Source of the DNA: a virus
Direction: 5' to 3' (one strand)
IMG/VR virus record: IMGVR_UViG_3300030107_000395
Location: 1 to 26,094 of that record
Length of the DNA: 26,094 nt
The notes beneath the pieces are model-generated. The model was not told the origin of the DNA, made no database searches, and worked only from the letters and a program-made list of their open reading frames with translations. Below are positions 16,098-22,672 of this stretch, piece by piece (position 1 is the stretch's first letter; every line of letters begins with the position of its first letter). The position numbers and the translations under genes are program-made.

Positions 16098-16967
16098 CTA
16101 TAATCTAATTTCAGGAACCTTAGGTTTATTCTTTACCTTTGTTAAAAACTTTGGCCCTGTAGAATATGCGAAAGCTCTTACTTCTGGATAACAATGTTTC
16201 TTGTAACGACAATAAGAGCAAGTTGTAGATAGTTTTAAATTTCCAGACTGCCCATCTGGTACTGGAGAAGAGCATGGAGCAGGAAGGTCTTCTTGCTTCA
16301 CGGACTTTTTTACATGGGAAATACGCTCCTCTATATCTTCTGAATAATGTTTGTACATAGGATGAGTTGTATCATCTAGATCATACTGAAGCAATGCAAG
16401 GTTTCCATTCTGTTTATCCATAGCTAACCATGCAAACTTTCTTTTTCCCTCTGCATGGGCATATGCCTTTAGCTGGTCTACATAACCAAAGTCATCTGAC
16501 ATAGCTAATGTACCATTCTTAAATTTCTTTAGGCCATAAGGAGAAGTAGACTTAATATCCACCACTGTACCATCAATCTTACAATCCATGTGTCCCTTAA
16601 TGCCACCCACTGACACTTGCTTCTGTTCATCGGTAACTTCATGTCCAGACATTCTAATTAGAAAGAGCATCATCTCTTCTATTAAATGACCGTACATAAA
16701 TTTTATAAGGGTATGGGGTTGTATTTTTTCCCCTGTCCACTTATTAAAACTATACCATTGTTGACGGTCAGGTTTACCTATAGAAGAAAGTCTAAGTTTT
16801 CTTCCGTCATGTCCTGTTTTACTAGGAAGAAACTCCTTCTTCATTAGTTCCTTAATTGCTTCCCCAAATTTCTCTATCTCTTCTTCAGGGTTTACACCGT
16901 GAGCACTGTTTCTGTCCTTCATTAAGGCGTAAATGTCGTCTACTAAACTTTCAATACGTGTACTCAT
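16098..16967 (-). CDS. PD-(D/E)XK exonuclease with iron-sulfur-type cysteines (RecB/Cas4-like)
   Basis: 289 residues. The nuclease core shows GHLIEE (His 94, Glu 97), GHMDCKID with D128, VVDIKS with D137 and K139, and a later YVDQLKAY motif (Q165) as in RecB-type nucleases. Four Cys at 232, 250, 253 and 259 are placed like the iron-sulfur cluster of AddB and Cas4. It probably acts as a 5' or 3' exonuclease on DNA ends, replacing the T7 gp6 exonuclease in recombination and host DNA breakdown. It lies directly after DNA polymerase with a GGAGG site before the start. No CRISPR genes are nearby, so a Cas4 role is not suggested. Confidence 0.82.
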   Translation of the reverse strand: MSTRIESLVDDIYALMKDRNSAHGVNPEEEIEKFGEAIKELMKKEFLPSKTGHDGRKLRLSSIGKPDRQQWYSFNKWTGEKIQPHTLIKFMYGHLIEEMMLFLIRMSGHEVTDEQKQVSVGGIKGHMDCKIDGTVVDIKSTSPYGLKKFKNGTLAMSDDFGYVDQLKAYAHAEGKRKFAWLAMDKQNGNLALLQYDLDDTTHPMYKHYSEDIEERISHVKKSVKQEDLPAPCSSPVPDGQSGNLKLSTTCSYCRYKKHCYPEVRAFAYSTGPKFLTKVKNKPKVPEIRL

Positions 16968-16976
16968 AATGCCTCC

Positions 16977-18707
16977 TTAGTGGGTTTCAGCCCACGTTGA
17001 ACCTACTTTAAACTCCCCATCTAAGGGGCATCTTAAATCAAACTTAAGTCCTGCTGATTTAATACACTCCACAGCTAACCAACCAAACTTATCTGCTTGA
17101 TCTTCTCTAACCTCTGCCTGAAATTCATCGTGTATATTACCTACAAATTTAAAGTCTATACTATGTAGTGTACCATACTGATTTAACAGTGTCAAAGATT
17201 TCTTCATAATAATTGCTCCGGCAGACTGAAGCAGTGTATTCAGTGCTGAGTGTGCTGACCTTATGACAAGTCTTCTTCCGTCAAGACCTCTGAGATGTCC
17301 TCTTGCACAGGCTCTCTCAACTCTTTCTCGTAAATTTCTAAGAGAAGGGATGTTGCTGAAAAAAAGCTCTTTAAGCTTTGCTCCATCTCTTTTACTGCCC
17401 CCAATAATACTTCCGATCTTTGCATCTCCCGCACCGTAGATGAGAGCATAGATAAATGTCTTAGCAGTGTCTCTTGTTGCGATTCCTGAAGCTTTTTGAT
17501 TATAAGTATGGATGTCTCCGTTGATGATTTCATTTGTATACTCCCCATCGTTCATATAGTGTGCTAACATTCTAAGTTCCAGACCTGAGGCATCTATACC
17601 TACTAATCTATAACCATCTGGAACACTCCAACATGATCTACAGTCTTCACCATAGGGCGAGTAGCCAGCAGGAACTTGAGCCATATTAGGATTGCTATGG
17701 GTCATCCTGCCAGTTACTGCACCTATCGTGTTAACATTACCGTGAACTCTACCGTCCTCCCCTACTTCTTCAAGCCATGAGTCTACCTGTGCCATGCGCT
17801 TTTGCAGTAGCAGATACTCTGCAATAAGTTTCGCTTCAGGTATGTCCTCCACCTTTCTGAGCACAGCTTCGTCCACAATAATGTTACCCTTCTCAGTGTA
17901 AGTCTCTGGTTCCCATCCGTAAAACTGTAGGTGTCTAGCTATCTGCTGTCTAGAACCTAAGTTAAACTCCGGCCAGTCTATACGGCTTAGAGTACCGCAT
18001 ACATTAGTCCAACTATCACCAAGAAACTTAAGCCCCACGTTGCTAAGTCTACCGTCCTTGTTGTACTTAGGCGTGATCTCCTTAACAAAAACAGGTAACG
18101 CTTTAAACCTTTGGTGTACCTCATCCTCCACCTCCATCTTACGTTGCTTAAGTCGTGCCAACAGATCATAACACTTGTCTTGATCCAGTAGCCATCCATC
18201 CTGTATCTGCTTAGTCACTACAGTCTGAACCTCGTGTTCCAGTGCTACACTGGTGTCTCCAAATTTCTCCAGTCTCTCGCTAAGAGAGTCATAGACCTTG
18301 TGAGTTAGGTCACAGTCTTGTCTACAGTATTCTATCATCTCAGGCGTAACCTTACTCCAGTCATCATGCTCTCCCTTAGGAAACTTTAATCTCTCTCCCC
18401 ATGCCTTAAGAGAGTGGCCTCCCTCTAGCTGAGGATTGTATAACCTAGATAGTATTAACGTGTCTACAATCTTATGGTTGCTGAATGACAGCCCTAAAAA
18501 CTTCTCTAGAATAGGGGAGTCGAACCCAATAATATTGTGACCAAGTATAATATTATATCCATTTAAAAACTCCTGTATCTCATCGGTGTCAAAAGGGTAT
18601 ACAAATTCCTTCTTGTTCTGTGTCTGAAGGTCTTTCGTTCCGATCATCCACACTTGGCTCACCGGAAAATCGTTTGTTTCTATATCTACTATAAGCTTCT
18701 TTGTCAT
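16977..18707 (-). CDS. DNA polymerase, family A (T7 type) with 3'-5' exonuclease
   Basis: 576 residues; T7 DNA polymerase has 704. The proofreading domain has D8/E10 (DIET), N58-D63 (NIIGFD) and Y127xxxD131. The polymerase has motif A IDASGLELR (D372), motif B RDTAKTFIY (K416, Y420) and motif C HDE (H526-E528), all close to T7. Y420 is at the position of E. coli F762, as in T7. The segment where T7 holds the thioredoxin-binding loop is about 30 residues shorter and not similar, so host thioredoxin may not be its clamp. The ATG lies inside the HNH gene; DIET near the N-terminus supports this start. Confidence 0.95.
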   Translation of the reverse strand: MTKKLIVDIETNDFPVSQVWMIGTKDLQTQNKKEFVYPFDTDEIQEFLNGYNIILGHNIIGFDSPILEKFLGLSFSNHKIVDTLILSRLYNPQLEGGHSLKAWGERLKFPKGEHDDWSKVTPEMIEYCRQDCDLTHKVYDSLSERLEKFGDTSVALEHEVQTVVTKQIQDGWLLDQDKCYDLLARLKQRKMEVEDEVHQRFKALPVFVKEITPKYNKDGRLSNVGLKFLGDSWTNVCGTLSRIDWPEFNLGSRQQIARHLQFYGWEPETYTEKGNIIVDEAVLRKVEDIPEAKLIAEYLLLQKRMAQVDSWLEEVGEDGRVHGNVNTIGAVTGRMTHSNPNMAQVPAGYSPYGEDCRSCWSVPDGYRLVGIDASGLELRMLAHYMNDGEYTNEIINGDIHTYNQKASGIATRDTAKTFIYALIYGAGDAKIGSIIGGSKRDGAKLKELFFSNIPSLRNLRERVERACARGHLRGLDGRRLVIRSAHSALNTLLQSAGAIIMKKSLTLLNQYGTLHSIDFKFVGNIHDEFQAEVREDQADKFGWLAVECIKSAGLKFDLRCPLDGEFKVGSTWAETH

Positions 18708-19008
18708 TTAATAAAGTCTCACCTCTGTTTAAAGCTTTGTGTTCTAGAGCGTGACAGTTCATACATAGGATAGCACACTTATCTGCTTCCTCCAAGGCTT
18801 TATTTAAATTTTTATTGCCCCAACTCCTTACGGATAAATTAAATTCTTTTTCTTTAGGGTCAAGGTGGTGGAAACAAAGTATATCTGAAGGCCAGTGTTG
18901 CTCACATAACTGACACTTTCCTCCAGTCTTATTTAAAATGTAAGCTTCTCTTCTTGCTCTCACTTTAGTATGATACTTAATATCATATGGGTTCTTAGAA
19001 TTCTTCAT
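18589..19008 (-). CDS. HNH endonuclease overlapping helicase and polymerase genes
   Basis: 139 residues. The zinc site CxxC at 32/35 and CxxC at 82/85, with His 47-48 and His 86, forms the HNH fold (KCQLCEQ, CFHHLDP, CMNCHALEH). HNH proteins nick or cut DNA and are often mobile, though some help in packaging. The start overlaps the helicase stop by 14 bases. The last 39 residues lie over the first 119 bases of polymerase in another frame, beyond the HNH core. This looks like a free-standing endonuclease inserted at the junction and then extended into polymerase. Confidence 0.8.
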   Translation of the reverse strand: MKNSKNPYDIKYHTKVRARREAYILNKTGGKCQLCEQHWPSDILCFHHLDPKEKEFNLSVRSWGNKNLNKALEEADKCAILCMNCHALEHKALNRGETLLNDKEAYSRYRNKRFSGEPSVDDRNERPSDTEQEGICIPF

Positions 19009-20632
19009 CTTCTACCGCCCTAACTTGAGGTTCAACACCAGCCACCATACGGCCTGTGCTCTCTTCATAGTACATCCAGCCAGCAGATCCAGTCCTGCCA
19101 GTCCTACGGCACTTCACTAGCTGTACCTTAGTTGAGTTCCTAGTGTACTCATCATCAGAAAGCTTGTCCCTACTGAGAAGTATAGTATTAAAGGCTATCT
19201 GATTAATGGAACCAGACCCCTTAAGATCATACTCGTTGACATCATGAGGATCTTTACCTGCTGGTTTCCTCATGTGGGATATGATGATAATGGATACCCC
19301 TGTCTCCTTAGCTAACTTAAGGCAACGATCCATGAACTCATCTATCTGTCCGTTCTCATTAGACCGCACACAGGCATGGAGAGGATCTAGTATTATAACA
19401 TCACAGTCCTCACCTACTGCCATCCACCGCATCTTAGAGAACAGGGCATCAACATCAGAGAACCCTAGATGCTTTAGTATGTGGACATTAGACTTGTCCT
19501 TAAAGTCATCATAGTATTCCCTGTATAGAGAGTTGTCTCTATTCTTGTGGGGAACCAGACTTATGTTCTCGCCACTGTGAAGGGATACTATCTTCTCTAT
19601 AGTCTCACCTAAGTCTGACTCAAGAAACACAGCACCTATCTTCTTAGAGGACTGAAGCACCATGTCGTATAGCAGATTGAATACCATAGTGGTCTTACCT
19701 ATAGACGTAAGCGCACCTATCACAGTAACCTCACCAGAAGCCAGACCACCATTCATCATGGCATTAAGAGAGCCATAGGCATTAGGCAGAGGGATGATCT
19801 CCTCTGTACCCCTAGTCACAAAGGCATCCCAACACTCCTCATCACCGAAGGACACCACGCCTACTGGACGATATGGCCTAGCATCCCACCAGCACTTGAC
19901 GAACTCTTGTATCTTCTTCTCCTTAAGCATATCCCCTGCATCCTTCATAGGAAGGTCAACAATCTTTGCTTTGTTGTGAGAGAACAGGGGAAGTATACTA
20001 TCTACTGCTTTCTTACCAGCTTCATCCTGATCGAAACAGATAACAATATTCTCAAAAGTTTCAAGCCACTCTAGGTTGGCCTTAATATCTTTAGACGCAC
20101 CTGCTGATCCTGTCTTAATAGATACTACAGGCCACTTGCCGTCAAACATTTCTGCCACTGCCATCGCATCCAGTTCACCCTCAGTGATGGTCACGTACTT
20201 ACCACCCTCACGCCATAGATGCTGACCAAACAAGCACGACTCCTCAAAGTTACCTGTAGTATGAAAACCTTTTGACGCTACATCCCTAACCTTAGATGCA
20301 ATAACGTTACCATTCTTATCAGAGTATGGGTAGTGATGTTTGCTTATGGAATTATCCTTATTGTACTCAACTGTAACTCCAAATTTAGAAGTTATCGCAG
20401 AGGAAATACGTCTGTCTCTTATAGCACCGCTAGTTCCTGACATTTCAAACTCCGTTTTTAAATCAGACAGTGTAATAGTCTGCCCATCTGAAAATTCTGT
20501 GTAAGTACAGGCGAAACAATACTTATGACCATCATCATACAAGGCCAGATTGTCTCCCTTAGTATCTCTACCCTCTTCCCTACACTTAGGGCATGGGATT
20601 TTTTTAACTACCTTTGACTTTTCTTTTAACAT
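18995..20632 (-). CDS. Primase-helicase (T7 gp4-like)
   Basis: 545 residues. The primase zinc finger has Cys 14, 17, 39 and 42 (CPKC, CFAC). The TOPRIM domain follows with E151 (ITEGELD) and D201/D203 (CFDQDEAG). The RecA-like helicase has Walker A at 307-314 (ALTSIGKT), Walker B at 411-416 (DVIILD), the ISHMRKP sensor near H453, and basic residues at 509-513. It should unwind DNA and make primers at the fork. The last nine residues, VRAVEDEEF, are acidic and end in Phe, like the T7 helicase tail that docks on polymerase. The gene follows a terminator-like hairpin. Confidence 0.95.
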   Translation of the reverse strand: MLKEKSKVVKKIPCPKCREEGRDTKGDNLALYDDGHKYCFACTYTEFSDGQTITLSDLKTEFEMSGTSGAIRDRRISSAITSKFGVTVEYNKDNSISKHHYPYSDKNGNVIASKVRDVASKGFHTTGNFEESCLFGQHLWREGGKYVTITEGELDAMAVAEMFDGKWPVVSIKTGSAGASKDIKANLEWLETFENIVICFDQDEAGKKAVDSILPLFSHNKAKIVDLPMKDAGDMLKEKKIQEFVKCWWDARPYRPVGVVSFGDEECWDAFVTRGTEEIIPLPNAYGSLNAMMNGGLASGEVTVIGALTSIGKTTMVFNLLYDMVLQSSKKIGAVFLESDLGETIEKIVSLHSGENISLVPHKNRDNSLYREYYDDFKDKSNVHILKHLGFSDVDALFSKMRWMAVGEDCDVIILDPLHACVRSNENGQIDEFMDRCLKLAKETGVSIIIISHMRKPAGKDPHDVNEYDLKGSGSINQIAFNTILLSRDKLSDDEYTRNSTKVQLVKCRRTGRTGSAGWMYYEESTGRMVAGVEPQVRAVEDEEF

Positions 20633-20645
20633 AAAGATACCTCTG

Positions 20646-20684
20646 AAAAAATAGGGGACTCAGAATAATTCCCAAGCCCCCTAT
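20646..20684 (-). terminator. Factor-independent terminator between SSB and primase-helicase
   Basis: On the - strand ATAGGGG (20684-20678) can pair with CCCCTAT (20657-20651), followed at once by a run of T to 20646. The loop is about 20 bases with a possible small inner stem (GAAT/ATTC). The pattern of GC stem plus T tract supports partial or full termination after the SSB gene. It lies 13 bases before the helicase start. Confidence 0.65.
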
Positions 20685-20697
20685 ACACTTTCAACAA

Positions 20698-21075
20698 CTA
20701 GAAGTCCTCATCATCAATAGATGAGTCGTCATGCTGTGCCATCTCAAGAACTTTAATCTTCTTGAAATAAGGCGCAACACCATGAGTCGGGTGAGGTTTA
20801 CCCGGTTCCCACAGTACCCTGACTTTGGAACCATAGGGAATATACTTATCAATAGTATCACCCTCAGTATCCATCACAGGAAAGTTAGGAAACTTAGTCA
20901 CAAACTTACGCTGTGGCTGGTTCTTATATTCCTTAACAATAATACCAGCATCAGAGAGCTTGTCAGCTTCCTCCTGTTCTAGGGTAAGAACAATGGAATA
21001 CTTACCAGTGTCCTGACCATTGAACTTTTCTGTCTCAGCCAAATTGCTGAACGCTACTACACCTTCTGTTATCAT
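20698..21075 (-). CDS. Single-stranded DNA-binding protein (T7 gp2.5-like)
   Basis: 125 residues; T7 gp2.5 has 232. The body has the mixed-charge beta pattern of an OB fold (EGVVAFSNLAETEKFNGQDTG, GSKVRVLWEPG, FKKIKVLEM). The C-terminal tail DDSSIDDEDF is acidic and ends in Phe, the signature by which gp2.5 contacts polymerase and helicase. It likely coats single strands during replication and recombination. A promoter lies just upstream (21108-21136) and a terminator just downstream. The ribosome binding site CGGAGG is adjacent to a 12-base palindrome. Call by tail, size and position next to the helicase. Confidence 0.75.
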   Translation of the reverse strand: MITEGVVAFSNLAETEKFNGQDTGKYSIVLTLEQEEADKLSDAGIIVKEYKNQPQRKFVTKFPNFPVMDTEGDTIDKYIPYGSKVRVLWEPGKPHPTHGVAPYFKKIKVLEMAQHDDSSIDDEDF

Positions 21076-21084
21076 ACGAACCTC

Positions 21085-21096
21085 CGTTAATTAACG
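21085..21096. repeat. 12-base palindrome CGTTAATTAACG upstream of SSB
   Basis: A perfect palindrome lies between the predicted start of transcription and the SSB ribosome binding site. On its upstream side GACTA and TAGTC (21095-21111 region) form a further short inverted repeat. Such placement would suit an operator or an RNA stem that affects access to the binding site. Confidence 0.5.
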
Positions 21097-21107
21097 ACTA
21101 CTACTAT

Positions 21108-21136
21108 AGTCTAGTTTAAATTAAATATCCTGTCAA
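21108..21136 (-). promoter_or_regulatory. Sigma-70-like promoter upstream of SSB
   Basis: On the - strand TTGACA (21136-21131) is followed after 17 bases by TAGACT (21113-21108). The -35 box is perfect and the -10 box matches four of six. It overlaps the end of the preceding gene and would start near 21101, feeding SSB. The first ten bases, TTGACAGGAT, are the same as in the promoter at 23849-23877. Confidence 0.55.
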
Positions 21137-21344
21137 CAACTTTATTCACAGGATACTTTTTGTAATAGTGATTGTAGAAAACACCACGCTCATCCTCAGT
21201 TAGTTTATCTACTAACTCCTCAGCAGATTTCTTAGTGCTAAATACACCCACTACATTACTGTATTCATAGCCATCATGCTGGAATACAATAAACACTTCG
21301 TCTATGCCAGACTTCATTAGGTTTAAATCTAATTGCTCTTTCAC
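21111..21344 (-). CDS. Hypothetical protein (DUF7336-like?)
   Basis: 77 residues from a GTG start, chosen because AGGAGG lies 7 bases upstream; an in-frame ATG at 21380 would lie upstream of that site and inside the previous gene. The core EVFIVFQHDGYEYSNVVGVFSTKKSAEELVDKL has the short beta-beta-helix pattern I associate with small proteins such as DUF7336. The function is unknown. Its stop lies inside the SSB promoter. Confidence 0.5.
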   Translation of the reverse strand: MKEQLDLNLMKSGIDEVFIVFQHDGYEYSNVVGVFSTKKSAEELVDKLTEDERGVFYNHYYKKYPVNKVVDRIFNLN

Positions 21345-21355
21345 TACACTACCTC

Positions 21356-21544
21356 CTATGCTACTACGGCTATGCCCCATGACCTGTCTGGGATCTCAAT
21401 TAAATTACCATGCTTATCATAGACCAGTAGTGGTTGAACAGATATAGACATAGTCCTACTCCCCTCACTACTGCCACCTATCCTGTTCTCCCAGTATACT
21501 GAAGTAGGAGCTACTGGGTATAAGGATGCTATCGGCTCAACCAT
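21356..21544 (-). CDS. Hypothetical protein
   Basis: 62 residues, not recognised. It has a Pro/Ser-rich first half and a short hydrophobic beta-like segment (MSISVQPLLVYDKHGNLIEI). The ATG overlaps the previous stop by 8 bases, which suggests coupled translation. No motif points to a function. Confidence 0.45.
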   Translation of the reverse strand: MVEPIASLYPVAPTSVYWENRIGGSSEGSRTMSISVQPLLVYDKHGNLIEIPDRSWGIAVVA

Positions 21545-21674
21545 ATTCTGGCTCCTCCCATACCCTCAGTCGAATATAAAATCCACCTTCTTCACTGTCC
21601 CAGTTATAGTCAAAGTTCTTACCATAATGTTCTTGCAGAACTCCAATCAAGTCGTGTTCAAATTCTTCAGGCAT
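21537..21674 (-). CDS. Hypothetical small acidic protein
   Basis: 45 residues, starting MPEEFEHDL. I chose this ATG over an upstream one at 21740 because AGGAGGGAAGAAG stands directly before it and the upstream part overlaps the neighbouring gene. It is acidic and aromatic (FDYNWDSEEGGFYIRLRVWEE). The function is unknown; its neighbour at 21691 has similar composition. Confidence 0.5.
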   Translation of the reverse strand: MPEEFEHDLIGVLQEHYGKNFDYNWDSEEGGFYIRLRVWEEPEYG

Positions 21675-21690
21675 CTTCTTCCCTCCTAGA

Positions 21691-21912
21691 TTAATAATAA
21701 AGTCTACCCCCAGATTCTCTCTCAGATACAGGCAGATCATCAGGGACTATAGACACAGCCCATGCGAACTCACCTTCATTGCTCTCATAGTCCTCTATGA
21801 ATTGTAACTTAACTCTTAACTCATGCTTCTCTAATTTCTTATTGATTAGAGCAACACCTTGTTCAAAGCCATCACTCTTATGGCTATCATTAAACACTAC
21901 CAAGTTACTCAT
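21691..21912 (-). CDS. Hypothetical protein
   Basis: 73 residues, not recognised. It has a helical part (FEQGVALINKKLEKHELRV) and an acidic beta part (DYESNEGEFAWAVSIVPDD). The last shares the E-G-x-F/Y-x-hydrophobic pattern with the downstream 45-residue protein, so the two may be distant relatives. The ribosome binding site AGGAGG lies 6 bases before the ATG. Confidence 0.5.
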   Translation of the reverse strand: MSNLVVFNDSHKSDGFEQGVALINKKLEKHELRVKLQFIEDYESNEGEFAWAVSIVPDDLPVSERESGGRLYY

Positions 21913-21924
21913 CCTGTCCCTCCT

Positions 21925-22287
21925 TTACTTTAAAGTGTTACCTGACTTTACGTTTCTCCATTTCTCAGCTATAAAGAGTTCAACTTCAATCTCTTCAAGT
22001 TTCTCTGCTAGATCAGTCTGCTTGTTATCATACAAATCAAATAGCACCTCCTGTAATTTTGTTTGTACAGGATTCTCACTATGGTGTGTATTTGAACTGT
22101 ACTCTAGTTCCTCCATTTCTATCAAGTCATCAGGATCAATTCCACTAGCCCAGTAGCCAGCATCTATGTTATTAGAGTAGAATACTTTTGTTGTACCATC
22201 CTCGTTTTGTAATGGCTCGTCAGTTTCTGCATCAATCTTGTAGAATGTCATGTCCCATACACCTACAGTATATTCTGGATTACTCAT
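21925..22287 (-). CDS. Hypothetical acidic protein
   Basis: 120 residues, not recognised. It begins with a beta-like part (YTVGVWDMTFYKIDAETDEPL) and continues with an acidic helical half (about 75-105). The start has AAGGAG and overlaps the stop of the zinc-ribbon gene by 8 bases, so translation is likely coupled. Net charge is negative. Confidence 0.55.
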   Translation of the reverse strand: MSNPEYTVGVWDMTFYKIDAETDEPLQNEDGTTKVFYSNNIDAGYWASGIDPDDLIEMEELEYSSNTHHSENPVQTKLQEVLFDLYDNKQTDLAEKLEEIEVELFIAEKWRNVKSGNTLK

Positions 22288-22435
22288 CTTCTGTCTCCTT
22301 TGGATAATAAACGTCTACTATACTCCCACAATTAGGACAACTCAGGTTAGTGACTATACTATAGTTCTCATCTTCCTCATCTATATCGTGATCACCTCCC
22401 CAGATTAATCTGGTATGACAGTGCCAGCAGTTCAT
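22280..22435 (-). CDS. 51-residue zinc-ribbon protein
   Basis: Starts MNCWHCHTRLIWGGDHD and has two CxxC pairs, C3/C6 and C33/C36 (LSCPNC), spaced for one zinc ion. The middle is acidic. Small proteins opening with NCWHC and WGGDHD recur in marine phages, so the frame is real in my view. Its ATG overlaps the stop of the upstream membrane peptide (ATGA), with no separate strong ribosome binding site. It may bind a protein or nucleic acid; no function is known. Confidence 0.72.
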   Translation of the reverse strand: MNCWHCHTRLIWGGDHDIDEEDENYSIVTNLSCPNCGSIVDVYYPKETEDE

Positions 22436-22521
22436 CCTGCAATACTAACTACAAAAAATACAAAACCTATTATAACTGCTACACCTGTAAATAATATGAC
22501 CCAATCCTTAAATGGTGGCAT
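22432..22521 (-). CDS. 29-residue one-helix membrane peptide
   Basis: Starts MPPFKDWVILFTGVAV, followed by a fully hydrophobic stretch over residues 8-28. The ribosome binding site AGGAGGG is 5 bases before the ATG. The stop overlaps the start of the zinc-ribbon gene (ATGA), which suggests the two are made in fixed ratio. A single membrane helix is expected; the role is unknown. Confidence 0.65.
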   Translation of the reverse strand: MPPFKDWVILFTGVAVIIGFVFFVVSIAG

Positions 22522-22522
22522 T

Positions 22523-22672
22523 TTACCCTCCTAACGCCAGTTTTGCTAAAATTCGATCCATTTTAAGAGCCACTGAGTAGCCATCTCTATATGCTCTGGG
22601 GGGTAAGTACCCTAGAAAAAGACGGCTCTCAGTGAGGCTTAAAATTATGCTACTGATTCCAACTCCTTCCAC
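22523..22672 (-). CDS. Possible 49-residue reading frame over the inverted repeat
   Basis: A frame open from a GTG inside the end of the DUF932 gene to a TAA just before the membrane peptide encodes 49 residues ending GYSVALKMDRILAKLALGG. The second half looks protein-like. There is no good ribosome binding site for the GTG, so the true start is unclear and the frame may be chance. It covers the long inverted repeat at 22561-22644, which could instead be a noncoding structure. Confidence 0.25.
   Translation of the reverse strand: MEGVGISSIILSLTESRLFLGYLPPRAYRDGYSVALKMDRILAKLALGG
22561..22644. repeat. Long imperfect inverted repeat
   Basis: On the + strand TTTTAAG, AGC, CACTGAG, T, AGCC faces GGCT, CTCAGTG, AGG, CTTAAAA. 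This gives stems of 7, 7 and 4 base pairs separated by a 3x3 internal loop and a one-base bulge. The enclosed 40 bases contain a further small stem (GGGT/ACCC at 22601-22612). No T run follows on either strand, so it does not look like a terminator. It lies directly after the DUF932 stop. Confidence 0.6.

Noticed and set aside
16098-16967. Cas4-like cysteine nuclease as sign of a CRISPR or defence system
   Set aside because: No repeats, no other cas genes, and the position beside phage polymerase and endonuclease I fits phage recombination.
17261-17548. 95-residue frame on the same strand inside DNA polymerase
   Set aside because: It is a shifted reading of a strongly conserved polymerase region (motifs A and B), has no binding site and resembles nothing.
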